Translations under genes and position numbers: made by a program
Assembly: GCA_020201295.1 (NCBI GenBank)
Contig: JAIVHA010000238.1
Coordinates: 1 to 5,958, forward strand
Direction of reading: 5' to 3'
Length of the DNA stretch: 5,958 nucleotides
DNA from: Lysobacteraceae bacterium
Lineage (GTDB): Bacteria > Pseudomonadota > Gammaproteobacteria > DSM-19610
Shown: positions 1 through 5,476 of the stretch, one piece after another
Numbering within the stretch: the first letter of the stretch is position 1
Layout: every line of letters starts with the position of its first letter
Notes under the pieces: generated by a model
Seen by the model: only the letters and a program-made list of their open reading frames with translations
What the model was told of the DNA's origin: nothing
Databases searched by the model: none

Positions 1-342
1 GAATACGGCCACGCGCAGCGCGCGCTCGGCCAGGCGTGGGTCCCGCGTCTGGCCCGCCGCCTCCAGCAGATAGCGGACAGCCTCGTCCAGCGCGCCACGC
101 TGCCCGGCAATCTCGCCCAGCAGGATGTCGTAGAGCAGCACCTCGCTCAACTCGGCGTCCGCACCCGGCGCGGGGGGCGGGGCCGGCTGAGCGGCGACCG
201 GCTCCGCAGGCGGAGCGGGCGACGGCCGGGCCGGTTCGGGCCCCCGCGGAAGAGCGCAGGCCGTCATCAGTACCGCCAACAAGAGGGGCAGCAGCAAGCG
301 CCCACCCGGCGTGGCCGGGCGTGTATACAGGGCAGACTTCAT
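1..342 (-). CDS. TPR-type outer-membrane lipoprotein, N-terminal part (cut by window edge)
   Basis: The frame is open from ATG at 342-340 to the left edge, giving 114 residues. It starts MKSALYTRP, has a basic n-region (K2, R8, R15) and a leucine-rich h-region at 16-26. A lipobox LMTAC follows, so Cys29 is the likely lipidated residue. Residues 30-61 form a Pro/Ala-rich linker. Residues 66-114 are helical and TPR-like, with LLYDILLGEIAGQRG, then an LDEAVRYLLEAA helix and QTRDPRLAERALRVAVF. That pattern and the position divergent from hemA match, from memory, the TPR lipoprotein family typified by Pseudomonas PA4667, which usually precedes lolB and ispE. Function is inferred only as an envelope scaffold or adaptor. 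In-frame ATGs also exist at 363, 360 and 354, none with a clear Shine-Dalgarno. I chose 342 because it gives a compact signal peptide with a Lys at position 2. The product assignment is good; the start is uncertain. Confidence 0.8.
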   Translation of the reverse strand, partial: MKSALYTRPATPGGRLLLPLLLAVLMTACALPRGPEPARPSPAPPAEPVAAQPAPPPAPGADAELSEVLLYDILLGEIAGQRGALDEAVRYLLEAAGQTRDPRLAERALRVAVF

Positions 343-591
343 CGATATAGGCATATTCATCATTGTGTCGACACCGGCCAACAGACCGAGAAAGCAGGAC
401 AAGACGGGGCCTGGCCATCCCCCAAGGGGACGCGGACCCGGCACATCCATTGTAGGGCCAAGGCGGCACAAACTGGCACCACTATACGCAATTACGCGAC
501 ATTACGCGCCACACTGCCACCACGATCCGGCTTGTATTCGCCCAAGGCATCCTTCAAAATTTCCCGTTGACTCCTCCAATCGCATCCCTCC
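343..591. other. divergent intergenic region between lipoprotein gene and hemA
   Basis: This region must hold the promoters of both divergent genes, but no strong sigma70 promoter is visible. A weak rightward candidate is TTGTAT at 532-537, a 17-nt spacer, then CAAAAT at 555-560 (3/6 and 4/6 matches). A leftward -10-like TACAAT lies at 454-449 without a convincing -35. A direct repeat of ATTACGCG occurs at 491-498 and 501-508, with a third TACGC at 485-489, and could be an operator. hemA has no clear Shine-Dalgarno upstream of its ATG. No small gene is convincing here. Confidence 0.4.
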
Positions 592-1851
592 ATGCCCCTG
601 ATCGCGCTCGGCATCAATCATCGCACTGCCCCGGTGGAACTCCGCGAACGCGTGGTGTTCGCCCCGGAGCGGATGCAGGAGGCCCTGCGCGAGCTGACCG
701 GGCTGCCGGGCATCCAGGAAGCGGCCATCCTCTCCACCTGCAACCGCACCGAGCTCTACGTGGGCAGCGAGGAGGATCCCGGCGACGCCGTCATCCACTG
801 GCTGAGCCGCTTCCATCACCTGGATGAAGGCTCGCTGCGTCCCTATCTTTATACCCTCCGGGATGCCGACACGGTACGCCATATGCTGCGCGTGGCCGCC
901 GGGCTGGACTCCATGATCCTGGGCGAGCCGCAGATCCTCGGCCAGATGAAATGCGCCTACCAGTGCGCCACCGAGGCCGGTTGCGTGGACACCCAGCTCA
1001 GCCGCCTGTTCCAGCACACCTTCGCGGTGGCCAAGCAGGTACGCACCGACACCGCCATCGGCGCCAGCCCCGTATCCGTGGCCTTCGCCGCGGTGAGCCT
1101 GGCGCGGCAGATCTTCGGTGACCTGGAGCAACAAACCGCCCTGCTGATCGGCGCCGGGGAAACCATCGAACTGGCCGCTCGCCACCTGCATGAACATGGC
1201 CTCGGGCGCATGATCGTCGCCAATCGCACCGTGGAGCATGCCCATAACCTCGCCAGCCTGTTCAACGGCTACGGCATCGGCCTGGAGGAGATTCCCGCCC
1301 ACCTGGCGGAGGCGGACATCGTCATCTCCTCCACCGCCAGCAGCACGCCCATCCTCACCCTGCCCACCGTGAAGCAGGCGCTCAAGGCGCGCAAGCATCG
1401 CCCCATCTTCATGGTGGACATCGCCGTGCCGCGTGACATCGAGCCACGAATCGGCGAACTGGACGACATCTTCCTGTACACCGTCGACAACCTGCAGGAA
1501 GTGATCCAGGAGAACCTGAAATCCCGCCAGGCCGCCGCCCGCCAGGCGGAGGAGATGATCGATATCCAGGTGAACCACTTCATCGCCTGGCAGCGCTCCC
1601 GGGACGCGGTCCCCACCATCCGCCAGCTGCGGGAACAGGCGGAAGCCCAGCGTGACGAAGTGCTGCAGAAGGCGCGGCAACAGCTGGCCAGCGGCAGGGA
1701 CCCGATGCAGGTGGTGGAATACCTGGCCCATACCCTGACCAACAAGCTCATCCACCAGCCCAGCATCCACTTGCGTCAGGCCGGCAGCGACGGCCGCACC
1801 GACCTGCTCGAGGCCGCGCGCGAACTGCTGAACCTGCCCGAATCCAAATAA
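592..1851 (+). CDS. hemA: glutamyl-tRNA reductase
   Basis: HemA reduces glutamyl-tRNA(Glu) with NADPH to glutamate-1-semialdehyde, the first committed step of C5-pathway heme synthesis, in the cytosol. The 419-aa product has the full family length. It opens with LALGINHRTAP-type sequence (residues 3-14) and has the catalytic STCNRTEL motif with Cys50. LDSMILGEPQILGQ spans 105-118, and the NADPH-binding Rossmann motif LLIGAGETIE starts at 184. VDIAVPRDIEP comes later, and the C-terminal helical dimerisation domain begins around HFIAWQRS (329 onward) and ends with a TNKLIHQPS segment. The start fits the E. coli protein (MTLLALGINHKTAP) exactly, although no good ribosome binding site precedes it, so initiation may be weak or depend on leader structure. 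It ends in TAA, 45 bp before prfA, and hemA-prfA-prmC is probably one operon. Nothing in the protein looks damaged. Confidence 0.98.
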   Translation: MPLIALGINHRTAPVELRERVVFAPERMQEALRELTGLPGIQEAAILSTCNRTELYVGSEEDPGDAVIHWLSRFHHLDEGSLRPYLYTLRDADTVRHMLRVAAGLDSMILGEPQILGQMKCAYQCATEAGCVDTQLSRLFQHTFAVAKQVRTDTAIGASPVSVAFAAVSLARQIFGDLEQQTALLIGAGETIELAARHLHEHGLGRMIVANRTVEHAHNLASLFNGYGIGLEEIPAHLAEADIVISSTASSTPILTLPTVKQALKARKHRPIFMVDIAVPRDIEPRIGELDDIFLYTVDNLQEVIQENLKSRQAAARQAEEMIDIQVNHFIAWQRSRDAVPTIRQLREQAEAQRDEVLQKARQQLASGRDPMQVVEYLAHTLTNKLIHQPSIHLRQAGSDGRTDLLEAARELLNLPESK

Positions 1852-1896
1852 CCCCGCCCCTGTCCACAGGGGCCCAGCCGGTAGTCACCCGCCATC

Positions 1897-2787
1897 GTGA
1901 AAGCATCCCTACTTCGCAAACTGGAAACCATTACCGAACGGGTCGAGGAACTCAGCGGCCTGCTGGCCGATCCCGAAACCCTGTCCAGCCAGGACCGTTA
2001 CCGTACCCTGTCCCAGGAATACGCCCAGCTGCAGCCGGTAGTGGAAACTTTCCAGGCCTGGCAACAGGCCCGCGATGACCAGGCCGCCGCGGAGGAGATG
2101 CGCCGCGACACCGACCCGGAAGTGCGTGCCATGGCCGAGGAAGAACTCGCCACCACCACGGAAAGACTCGCGGCACTGGAACAGGACCTGCGGAAACAGC
2201 TGCTGCCCAGGGATCCGCGCGACAACAACAACGTGTTCCTGGAAATCCGTGCCGGCACCGGCGGCGACGAGGCCGCCATCTTCGCCGGTGACCTGTTCCG
2301 CATGTATTCCCGCTTCGCCGAACTGAAACGCTGGCAGGTGGAGGTGCTGAACGAGAGCCTGGGCGAACATGGTGGCTACAAGGAAATCATCGCGCGCATC
2401 ATCGGCCAGGGTGTTTATGCCAATCTCAAGTTCGAGTCCGGCGCCCACCGGGTGCAGCGCGTGCCGGAAACCGAATCCCAGGGCCGTATCCACACCTCCG
2501 CGGCCACCGTGGCCATCATGCCCGAGGCCGAGGAAATGGAGGCCATCGAGGTCAACCCCGCGGACCTGAAAGTGGACACCTACCGCGCCTCCGGCGCCGG
2601 CGGCCAGCACATCAACAAGACCGATTCCGCCATCCGCATCACCCACCTGCCCACGGGCATCGTGGTGGAATGCCAGGACGAGCGTTCCCAGCACAAGAAC
2701 CGCGCCCGCGCCCTCTCCCTGCTCCCGGTGATCCAGCCGCTCATCCACGAGTACCAGGCCGACCAGCTGGCGGCGTTGGGGAATTGA
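1897..2787 (+). CDS. prfA: peptide chain release factor 1 with a large in-frame internal deletion
   Basis: RF1 recognises UAA and UAG in the ribosomal A site and triggers peptide release. The GTG start gives MKASLLRKLE, matching the family N-terminus (E. coli MKPSIVAKLE). Domain 1 is normal. RAGTGGDEAAIFAGDLFRMY, KEIIARIIG and KFESGAHRVQRVPETESQG are all present, the last carrying the codon-reading PxT motif as P190-E191-T192. GGQ is at 235-237 in SGAGGQHINKTDSAIRITH. After ARALSLL (residues 270-276) the sequence jumps straight to PVIQPLIHEYQADQLAALGN. Compared with my recollection of E. coli RF1 (360 aa), about 64 residues are missing: the end of the GGQ domain, the switch-loop region and the NFPQ.RVTDHRI segment that completes the codon-recognition superdomain. 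The product is 296 aa. The flanking halves are otherwise well conserved. This could be a true deletion allele, a decaying paralogue or an assembly loss. Canonical RF1 activity is doubtful as written. Confidence 0.9.
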   Translation: MKASLLRKLETITERVEELSGLLADPETLSSQDRYRTLSQEYAQLQPVVETFQAWQQARDDQAAAEEMRRDTDPEVRAMAEEELATTTERLAALEQDLRKQLLPRDPRDNNNVFLEIRAGTGGDEAAIFAGDLFRMYSRFAELKRWQVEVLNESLGEHGGYKEIIARIIGQGVYANLKFESGAHRVQRVPETESQGRIHTSAATVAIMPEAEEMEAIEVNPADLKVDTYRASGAGGQHINKTDSAIRITHLPTGIVVECQDERSQHKNRARALSLLPVIQPLIHEYQADQLAALGN

Positions 2788-2800
2788 AGGCCTTCCGTCC

Positions 2801-2866
2801 TGTAGGAGCGGCCTCTGGCCGCGAACCGCCTGCCACCCCGGTTCGCGGCCAGAGGCCGCTCCTACA
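2801..2866. repeat. REP/BIME-like inverted pair between prfA and prmC
   Basis: Positions 2801-2828 and 2839-2866 are perfect 28-bp inverted repeats around a 10-nt loop. Each arm has the head TGTAGGAGCGGCC and an inner mini-palindrome GCGGCC-TCT-GGCCGC. The GTAG head followed by a GC-rich hairpin is typical of REP elements mobilised by RAYT (TnpA-REP) transposases, and two inverted units form a BIME. It starts 13 bp after the prfA stop. In RNA it would form a very stable hairpin that could end transcription partially or protect upstream mRNA from 3' exonucleases, so prmC expression may be reduced or separate. There is no T tract after it. Confidence 0.85.
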
Positions 2867-2887
2867 TGCCAGGAACCGTTTTCCCAC

Positions 2888-2895
2888 GAGGTGAT
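2888..2895 (+). promoter_or_regulatory. Shine-Dalgarno of prmC, deciding the start
   Basis: GAGGTGAT matches the anti-SD complement (AGGAGGTGAT) and lies 10 nt before ATG 2906. It overlaps the upstream in-frame codons GTG 2891 and ATG 2894, which are therefore unlikely starts. Confidence 0.6.
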
Positions 2896-2905
2896 GGCTG
2901 CCGCT

Positions 2906-3781
2906 ATGCCTCCCGTCAGTATCCAGTCCCTGCTCGCCGCCGCCACCGAGGCGCTGTCCGCCTCCAGCGAGAGCCCGCGCCTGGACGCCGAGCTCCTGCT
3001 CGCCCATGCCCTCGGAAAGGAACGCAGCTACCTGCGCAGCTGGCCGGAACGCTGTCCCACCGCGACAGAAACAGCAGAGTTCCATGCCCTGCTGGCGCGC
3101 CGCCAGGCCGGGGAACCCGTTGCCCATCTACTCGGGGTGCGCGAATTCTGGTCCCTGGACCTGCAGGTCACGCCGGATACCCTGATCCCGCGCCCGGAAA
3201 CCGAGCTGCTGGTGGAGCGGGCGCTGCTGCATATCCCCGCCGACCGCCCCGCGAGCGTCGCCGATCTCGGCACCGGCAGCGGCGCCATCGCCCTGGCCAT
3301 CGCCAGCGAACGCCCACGCGCCCGCATCCTTGCCATCGATCTCTCCGCCGCGGCCCTGGCGGTGGCGCGCCGCAACGCCGCCGCCCATGCCATCCACACC
3401 GTGGAATTCCAGGAAGGCGACTGGTGCGTGGGCCTGCCCGCCGACAGCTTCGATGTCATCCTGAGCAACCCGCCCTACATCGCCGCACAGGACCCGCACC
3501 TGGCGCAAGGGGATGCCCGCTTCGATCCCCGCGGCGCGCTGGTCTCGGGAGCCGATGGCCTCGACGACCTGCGTCGCCTGATCCCCGCGGCCCTGGCCTG
3601 CCTGAAACCGGGCGGCTGGCTGCTGGTGGAACACGGGTATGACCAGGGGCCCGCATTGCTGCGGCTGTTCGAGGCGGCGGGCTACCAGGATGTCCAGGAT
3701 CATGCGGACCTGGCCGGCCACAGCCGGATGACCGAGGGAAAACGTCCGCAACAAGGCATTCCGCAACCAGGCAAGGCTTGA
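2906..3781 (+). CDS. prmC: peptide chain release factor N5-glutamine methyltransferase
   Basis: PrmC (HemK) uses SAM to methylate the glutamine of the GGQ motif in RF1 and RF2, which increases release efficiency. The 291-aa product has the two expected domains. The N-terminal helical RF-binding domain contains SPRLDAELLLAHALG and ends in HLLGVREFWSLDLQVTPDTLIPRPETE (IPRPETE at 94-100). The C-terminal Rossmann methyltransferase domain has SAM motif DLGTGSGAIALAIA from residue 120 and the catalytic NPPY at 188-191, which contacts the target glutamine. DPHLAQGDARFDPRGALVSG follows. The C-terminus, after HSRMTEGKRP, is a few residues longer than usual. The start at ATG 2906 is favoured by the preceding GAGGTGAT; GTG 2891 would add five residues. 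Adjacency to prfA is the usual arrangement for enzyme and substrate. The enzyme looks intact even though its neighbour RF1 is not, and RF2 would remain a substrate. Confidence 0.96.
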   Translation: MPPVSIQSLLAAATEALSASSESPRLDAELLLAHALGKERSYLRSWPERCPTATETAEFHALLARRQAGEPVAHLLGVREFWSLDLQVTPDTLIPRPETELLVERALLHIPADRPASVADLGTGSGAIALAIASERPRARILAIDLSAAALAVARRNAAAHAIHTVEFQEGDWCVGLPADSFDVILSNPPYIAAQDPHLAQGDARFDPRGALVSGADGLDDLRRLIPAALACLKPGGWLLVEHGYDQGPALLRLFEAAGYQDVQDHADLAGHSRMTEGKRPQQGIPQPGKA

Positions 3782-3788
3782 ACCCGGC

Positions 3789-3830
3789 CCACCCAGCCAA
3801 TGGTCATCGGGTGGCCAGGGGCCAGTGATG
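3789..3830. terminator. weak hairpin region after prmC, possible terminator
   Basis: Two alternative small hairpins follow the prmC stop. CCACCC (3789-3794) can pair with GGGTGG (3809-3814), or TGGCC (3812-3816) with GGCCA (3820-3824), the latter extended by CATC/GATG outside an internal loop. No T tract follows, so an intrinsic terminator is only a possibility. The mutually exclusive pairing is noted, not interpreted. Confidence 0.25.
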
Positions 3831-3843
3831 GACAAAGAGGGTG

Positions 3844-3872
3844 TTGACTTGTTTGATGCGAATGATTATCGT
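3844..3872 (+). promoter_or_regulatory. sigma70-like promoter of the hemP unit
   Basis: TTGACT at 3844-3849 (5/6 to consensus) is followed by a 17-nt spacer and TATCGT at 3867-3872 (4/6). The predicted transcript starts near 3879, about 30 nt before the hemP ATG. The -10 lies inside the Fur-like site, so repressor binding would block RNA polymerase directly. Confidence 0.6.
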
Positions 3873-3876
3873 TTGC
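3858..3876. promoter_or_regulatory. Fur box
   Basis: GCGAATGATTATCGTTTGC matches the classical 19-bp Fur consensus at 13 of 19 positions by my count, with the central AATGATTATC well kept. A wider dyad, ATGCGAA (3856-3862) against TTTGCAT (3872-3878), surrounds it. Its placement over the -10 of a hemin-uptake gene is what is expected for iron-Fur repression. Binding is inferred, not shown. Confidence 0.7.
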
Positions 3877-3907
3877 ATTCCATCCAGGCAACCCGAGGAA
3901 CTCCACC

Positions 3908-4069
3908 ATGATGGACCACCGCACGCTGCAGAAACCGAAACGGGAGAGCCCGTCCCGGGTCTACAGCGCCGAACTGCTTGGCAGCACCCGCGAACTCGTC
4001 ATTCTGCACCGCGGCGAGGAGTATCGCCTGCGCATCACCGGCAATGACAAACTGCTGCTGACCAAGTAA
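3908..4069 (+). CDS. hemP: hemin uptake protein HemP
   Basis: A 53-aa protein with the HemP signature. A basic N-terminus (QKPKRESPSR) is followed by SAELLGSTRELVILHRGEEY and the diagnostic ending YRLRITGNDKLLLTK (39-53). HemP proteins are small and found at the start of Fur-controlled heme-uptake loci. In Burkholderia-type bacteria HemP acts as a transcriptional activator of heme receptor genes, while elsewhere its role is less clear. The ribosome binding site GAGGA (3895-3899) lies 8 nt before ATG 3908; a second ATG follows at 3911. It is the first gene after the Fur-overlapped promoter. No TonB-dependent receptor is visible in the window, so the uptake gene it serves must lie elsewhere. 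It ends in TAA. Confidence 0.93.
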   Translation: MMDHRTLQKPKRESPSRVYSAELLGSTRELVILHRGEEYRLRITGNDKLLLTK

Positions 4070-4119
4070 ATCCAATCCTACCCAGCCAGCCCCCTACGCC
4101 AGCCAGGAAACATGACATG

Positions 4120-4126
4120 AAGAGGA
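4120..4126 (+). promoter_or_regulatory. Shine-Dalgarno of the 53-aa Cys-rich ORF
   Basis: AAGAGGA ends 7 nt before ATG 4134. It is the main evidence that the short frame downstream is translated. Confidence 0.5.
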
Positions 4127-4133
4127 CCACATC

Positions 4134-4295
4134 ATGTGCACTGGCCACGACCAGCTCAAGGTAACCATCACCACTGAATCCCCGCCCGTCAGTCCCGTGG
4201 CGCCAAACATCCGTGCGGATGAGGGCGCCAAGTCCACCGCTTGTGGCAATGCCTGCCCAGGCTGCACAGCCCGCCATGCACGCACCGGCAACTGA
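4134..4295 (+). CDS. unrecognised 53-aa small protein with CX3CX2C motif
   Basis: I do not recognise this protein. The frame MCTGHDQLKVTITTE continues through a Pro/Ser-rich middle (residues 16-25) to a C-terminal cysteine cluster, ACGNACPGC, with Cys37, Cys41 and Cys44 spaced CX3CX2C. Cys2 and His5 near the start and His48 near the end are further possible metal ligands. There is no signal peptide or membrane segment. It sits 64 nt after hemP and 13 nt before the HemS-like gene, on the same strand, with the ribosome binding site AAGAGGA 7 nt upstream, so it is probably part of the same Fur-type unit. The cluster could bind iron, an Fe-S cluster or zinc, and Cys41-Pro42 resembles a heme-regulatory CP motif. 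All of this is inference from spacing. It could also be a chance frame in leader RNA. Other residues overlap a longer reading of the next gene, which I reject. Confidence 0.6.
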   Translation: MCTGHDQLKVTITTESPPVSPVAPNIRADEGAKSTACGNACPGCTARHARTGN

Positions 4296-4296
4296 C

Positions 4297-4302
4297 AGGA
4301 GG
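4297..4302 (+). promoter_or_regulatory. Shine-Dalgarno of the HemS-like gene, deciding the start
   Basis: A perfect AGGAGG sits 6 nt before ATG 4309, right after the TGA (4293-4295) of the small upstream ORF. It fixes the start at 4309, not the in-frame ATG at 4213. Confidence 0.85.
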
Positions 4303-4308
4303 CTTCCC

Positions 4309-5346
4309 ATGCAGGCACTCGACACCATCCCATATCGTCCCGCCCGGCACTCGCTCGCCAGCGATGAACTTCCGGGCTTTCGCCCCCGCTACCTTGGCCT
4401 GAGCGAGGCGGAATTTCTTGCCCTCTCCTGCGGCCATCACACCCGGCGCCTCAAGAACGACTGGCTGCCCCTGCTCCACTGGCTGCGCGGCATCCCGGCC
4501 CTGCGCAGCATCACCACCAATGCCGCGGCGGCCCTGGAACAGCCATTGGCCCACGAGGACGCCGGCGTCTCCGGCCATTCACTGCGTCTGCGTGGGCCGG
4601 ACCAGGAGCTGGAATTCGATTTCAGCCAATGGCACTGCGGCTTCGCCGTGGCCGCGGACGTCGACGGCACGCAGCGGGCGGGACTGCGCTTCTTCAACCC
4701 GCGCGGCGACCTGTTGCACAGCATCGAGGCCGAAGCGCCGTTCCGGCTGTCGCTGGACAGGAGTGCCGCCTTTCACGCCGCCGACCAGGGCCGGGAGCAG
4801 CCCCTGCCCTGTCCACGCCCTGCCACCCCGACGCAACTCGATGCCTTCGATGCCGAATGCCTGCGGTTATGGTGGCAACTGCCGCTGGAGCTTACCGCCA
4901 GGCCGGTTCCCGGCCTGGCACCGGTGCCACGGGGCAGGCTGCTGGCGGCACTTGGCCAGGACCATGCCATCCGGGTAGAGCTCAGCGCCCTCCACACCCT
5001 GGTGGAGTGCCTCGATGCCTTCGAACAGGAATGCCTGCGTCTGACCGTGGCCAACCACGGCGCGGTGCAACGTTGTCGTGGCCGCGGTTTCTATGCCGCC
5101 CGGATGGAAGCGGCGCTACTGCTGCACAACGAGACCTGTACCCTGCGCCTGCTGCCCCAGGCGGTGCATACCGCCTGGATCGTGAGCAAGCCGACCCACC
5201 AGGGCGAACGCCTCGGCCTGGAACTGCACGACGAACACGGGGAGTTACTGGCCGGCATCGACGCCGCCGCGCAAACCAGCGGTCTGCGCACGGCCTGGGC
5301 CACCCTGCTGGAGGCGATCCGGGAGGAAACCAGGATAAAGGAGTAA
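4309..5346 (+). CDS. HemS/ChuS-like hemin-degrading or heme-trafficking protein
   Basis: The 345-aa protein has the length and two-repeat layout of the HemS/ChuS/HmuS family, cytosolic proteins that receive imported heme and pass it on or degrade it to release iron. The N-terminal repeat shows GLSEAEFLALSCG, then a WLPLLHWLRGIPALRSIT helix-strand and ELEFDFSQWHCGFAV (FSQW at 105-108), followed by GLRFFNPRGDLLHSIEA. The C-terminal repeat shows LTVANHGAVQRCRG, then LLLHNETCTLRLLPQAVHTAWIVSKPT (SKPT at 293-296) and LGLELHDEHGELLAGI, closely patterned on ChuS. In my alignment from memory, the ChuS ligand Arg100 falls on Glu102, and His193 falls in a Pro-rich stretch without His, so heme binding may differ. 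It follows HemP and the Cys-rich ORF, consistent with a heme-utilisation role. Alternative: a non-degrading relative such as a heme chaperone. Family membership is likely; activity is uncertain. Confidence 0.85.
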   Translation: MQALDTIPYRPARHSLASDELPGFRPRYLGLSEAEFLALSCGHHTRRLKNDWLPLLHWLRGIPALRSITTNAAAALEQPLAHEDAGVSGHSLRLRGPDQELEFDFSQWHCGFAVAADVDGTQRAGLRFFNPRGDLLHSIEAEAPFRLSLDRSAAFHAADQGREQPLPCPRPATPTQLDAFDAECLRLWWQLPLELTARPVPGLAPVPRGRLLAALGQDHAIRVELSALHTLVECLDAFEQECLRLTVANHGAVQRCRGRGFYAARMEAALLLHNETCTLRLLPQAVHTAWIVSKPTHQGERLGLELHDEHGELLAGIDAAAQTSGLRTAWATLLEAIREETRIKE

Positions 5347-5412
5347 ACCCGGTTTCCAGGGATGCGAGGAGACGGAGGACCACAGAGTTCGATATTTCAT
5401 CAACAGCAATGC

Positions 5413-5450
5413 CGGCTGCCGGTCAGGCCCTCGATCGGCAGCCGCTTCTT
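5413..5450 (+). terminator. probable intrinsic terminator after the heme unit
   Basis: CGGCTGCCG (5413-5421) pairs perfectly with CGGCAGCCG (5436-5444). The stem extends inward by G-U, T-A and C-G pairs to about 12 bp with an 8-nt loop. The tail CTTCTTAAT is only moderately T-rich. It lies between the HemS-like gene and the exported small protein, suggesting separate or attenuated transcription of the latter, and it ends about 30 nt before that gene's start. Confidence 0.5.
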
Positions 5451-5463
5451 AATCAACCCATAT

Positions 5464-5467
5464 GGAG
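5464..5467 (+). promoter_or_regulatory. Shine-Dalgarno of the DUF6746-like gene, deciding the start
   Basis: GGAG lies 9 nt before ATG 5477. The earlier in-frame ATG 5462 overlaps this site and has no ribosome binding site of its own, so 5477 is preferred. Confidence 0.6.
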
Positions 5468-5476
5468 ACCCCTGTC

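Noticed and set aside
36..350. Plus-strand open frame at the left edge
   Set aside because: The opposite strand encodes a coherent lipoprotein signal, Pro-rich linker and TPR-like helices; the plus reading is Arg/Pro/Ala-rich noise.
567..572. TTGACT just upstream of hemA as a -35 box
   Set aside because: The matching -10 would fall at the hemA start codon and the sequence there shows no -10-like hexamer.
502..1770. Long open frame antisense to hemA (over 400 codons)
   Set aside because: It is a shadow of a well-conserved gene in high-GC DNA and has no recognisable domain.
1856..1873. Short hairpin GCCCCTG/CAGGGGC between hemA and prfA
   Set aside because: Only a 7-bp stem with a 4-nt loop and no T tract; too weak to call a terminator or attenuator.
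1909..2946. Long antisense open frame across prfA and the REP pair
   Set aside because: It lies opposite conserved RF1 codons and crosses the palindrome; the translated sequence is low-complexity Gly/Val-rich without a family match.
2866..3642. Plus-strand open frame overlapping prmC in another phase
   Set aside because: Arg/Pro-rich translation typical of an out-of-frame reading of GC-rich coding DNA; prmC explains the region fully.
4213..4308. N-terminal extension of the HemS-like protein from ATG 4213
   Set aside because: A perfect AGGAGG precedes ATG 4309, the extension has no family counterpart, and it overlaps the 53-aa ORF that has its own ribosome binding site.
5362..5460. Tiny frame after the HemS-like gene beginning ATGCGAGGAGAC
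   Set aside because: It runs through the terminator-like hairpin and into the next gene's leader, with no convincing protein features.
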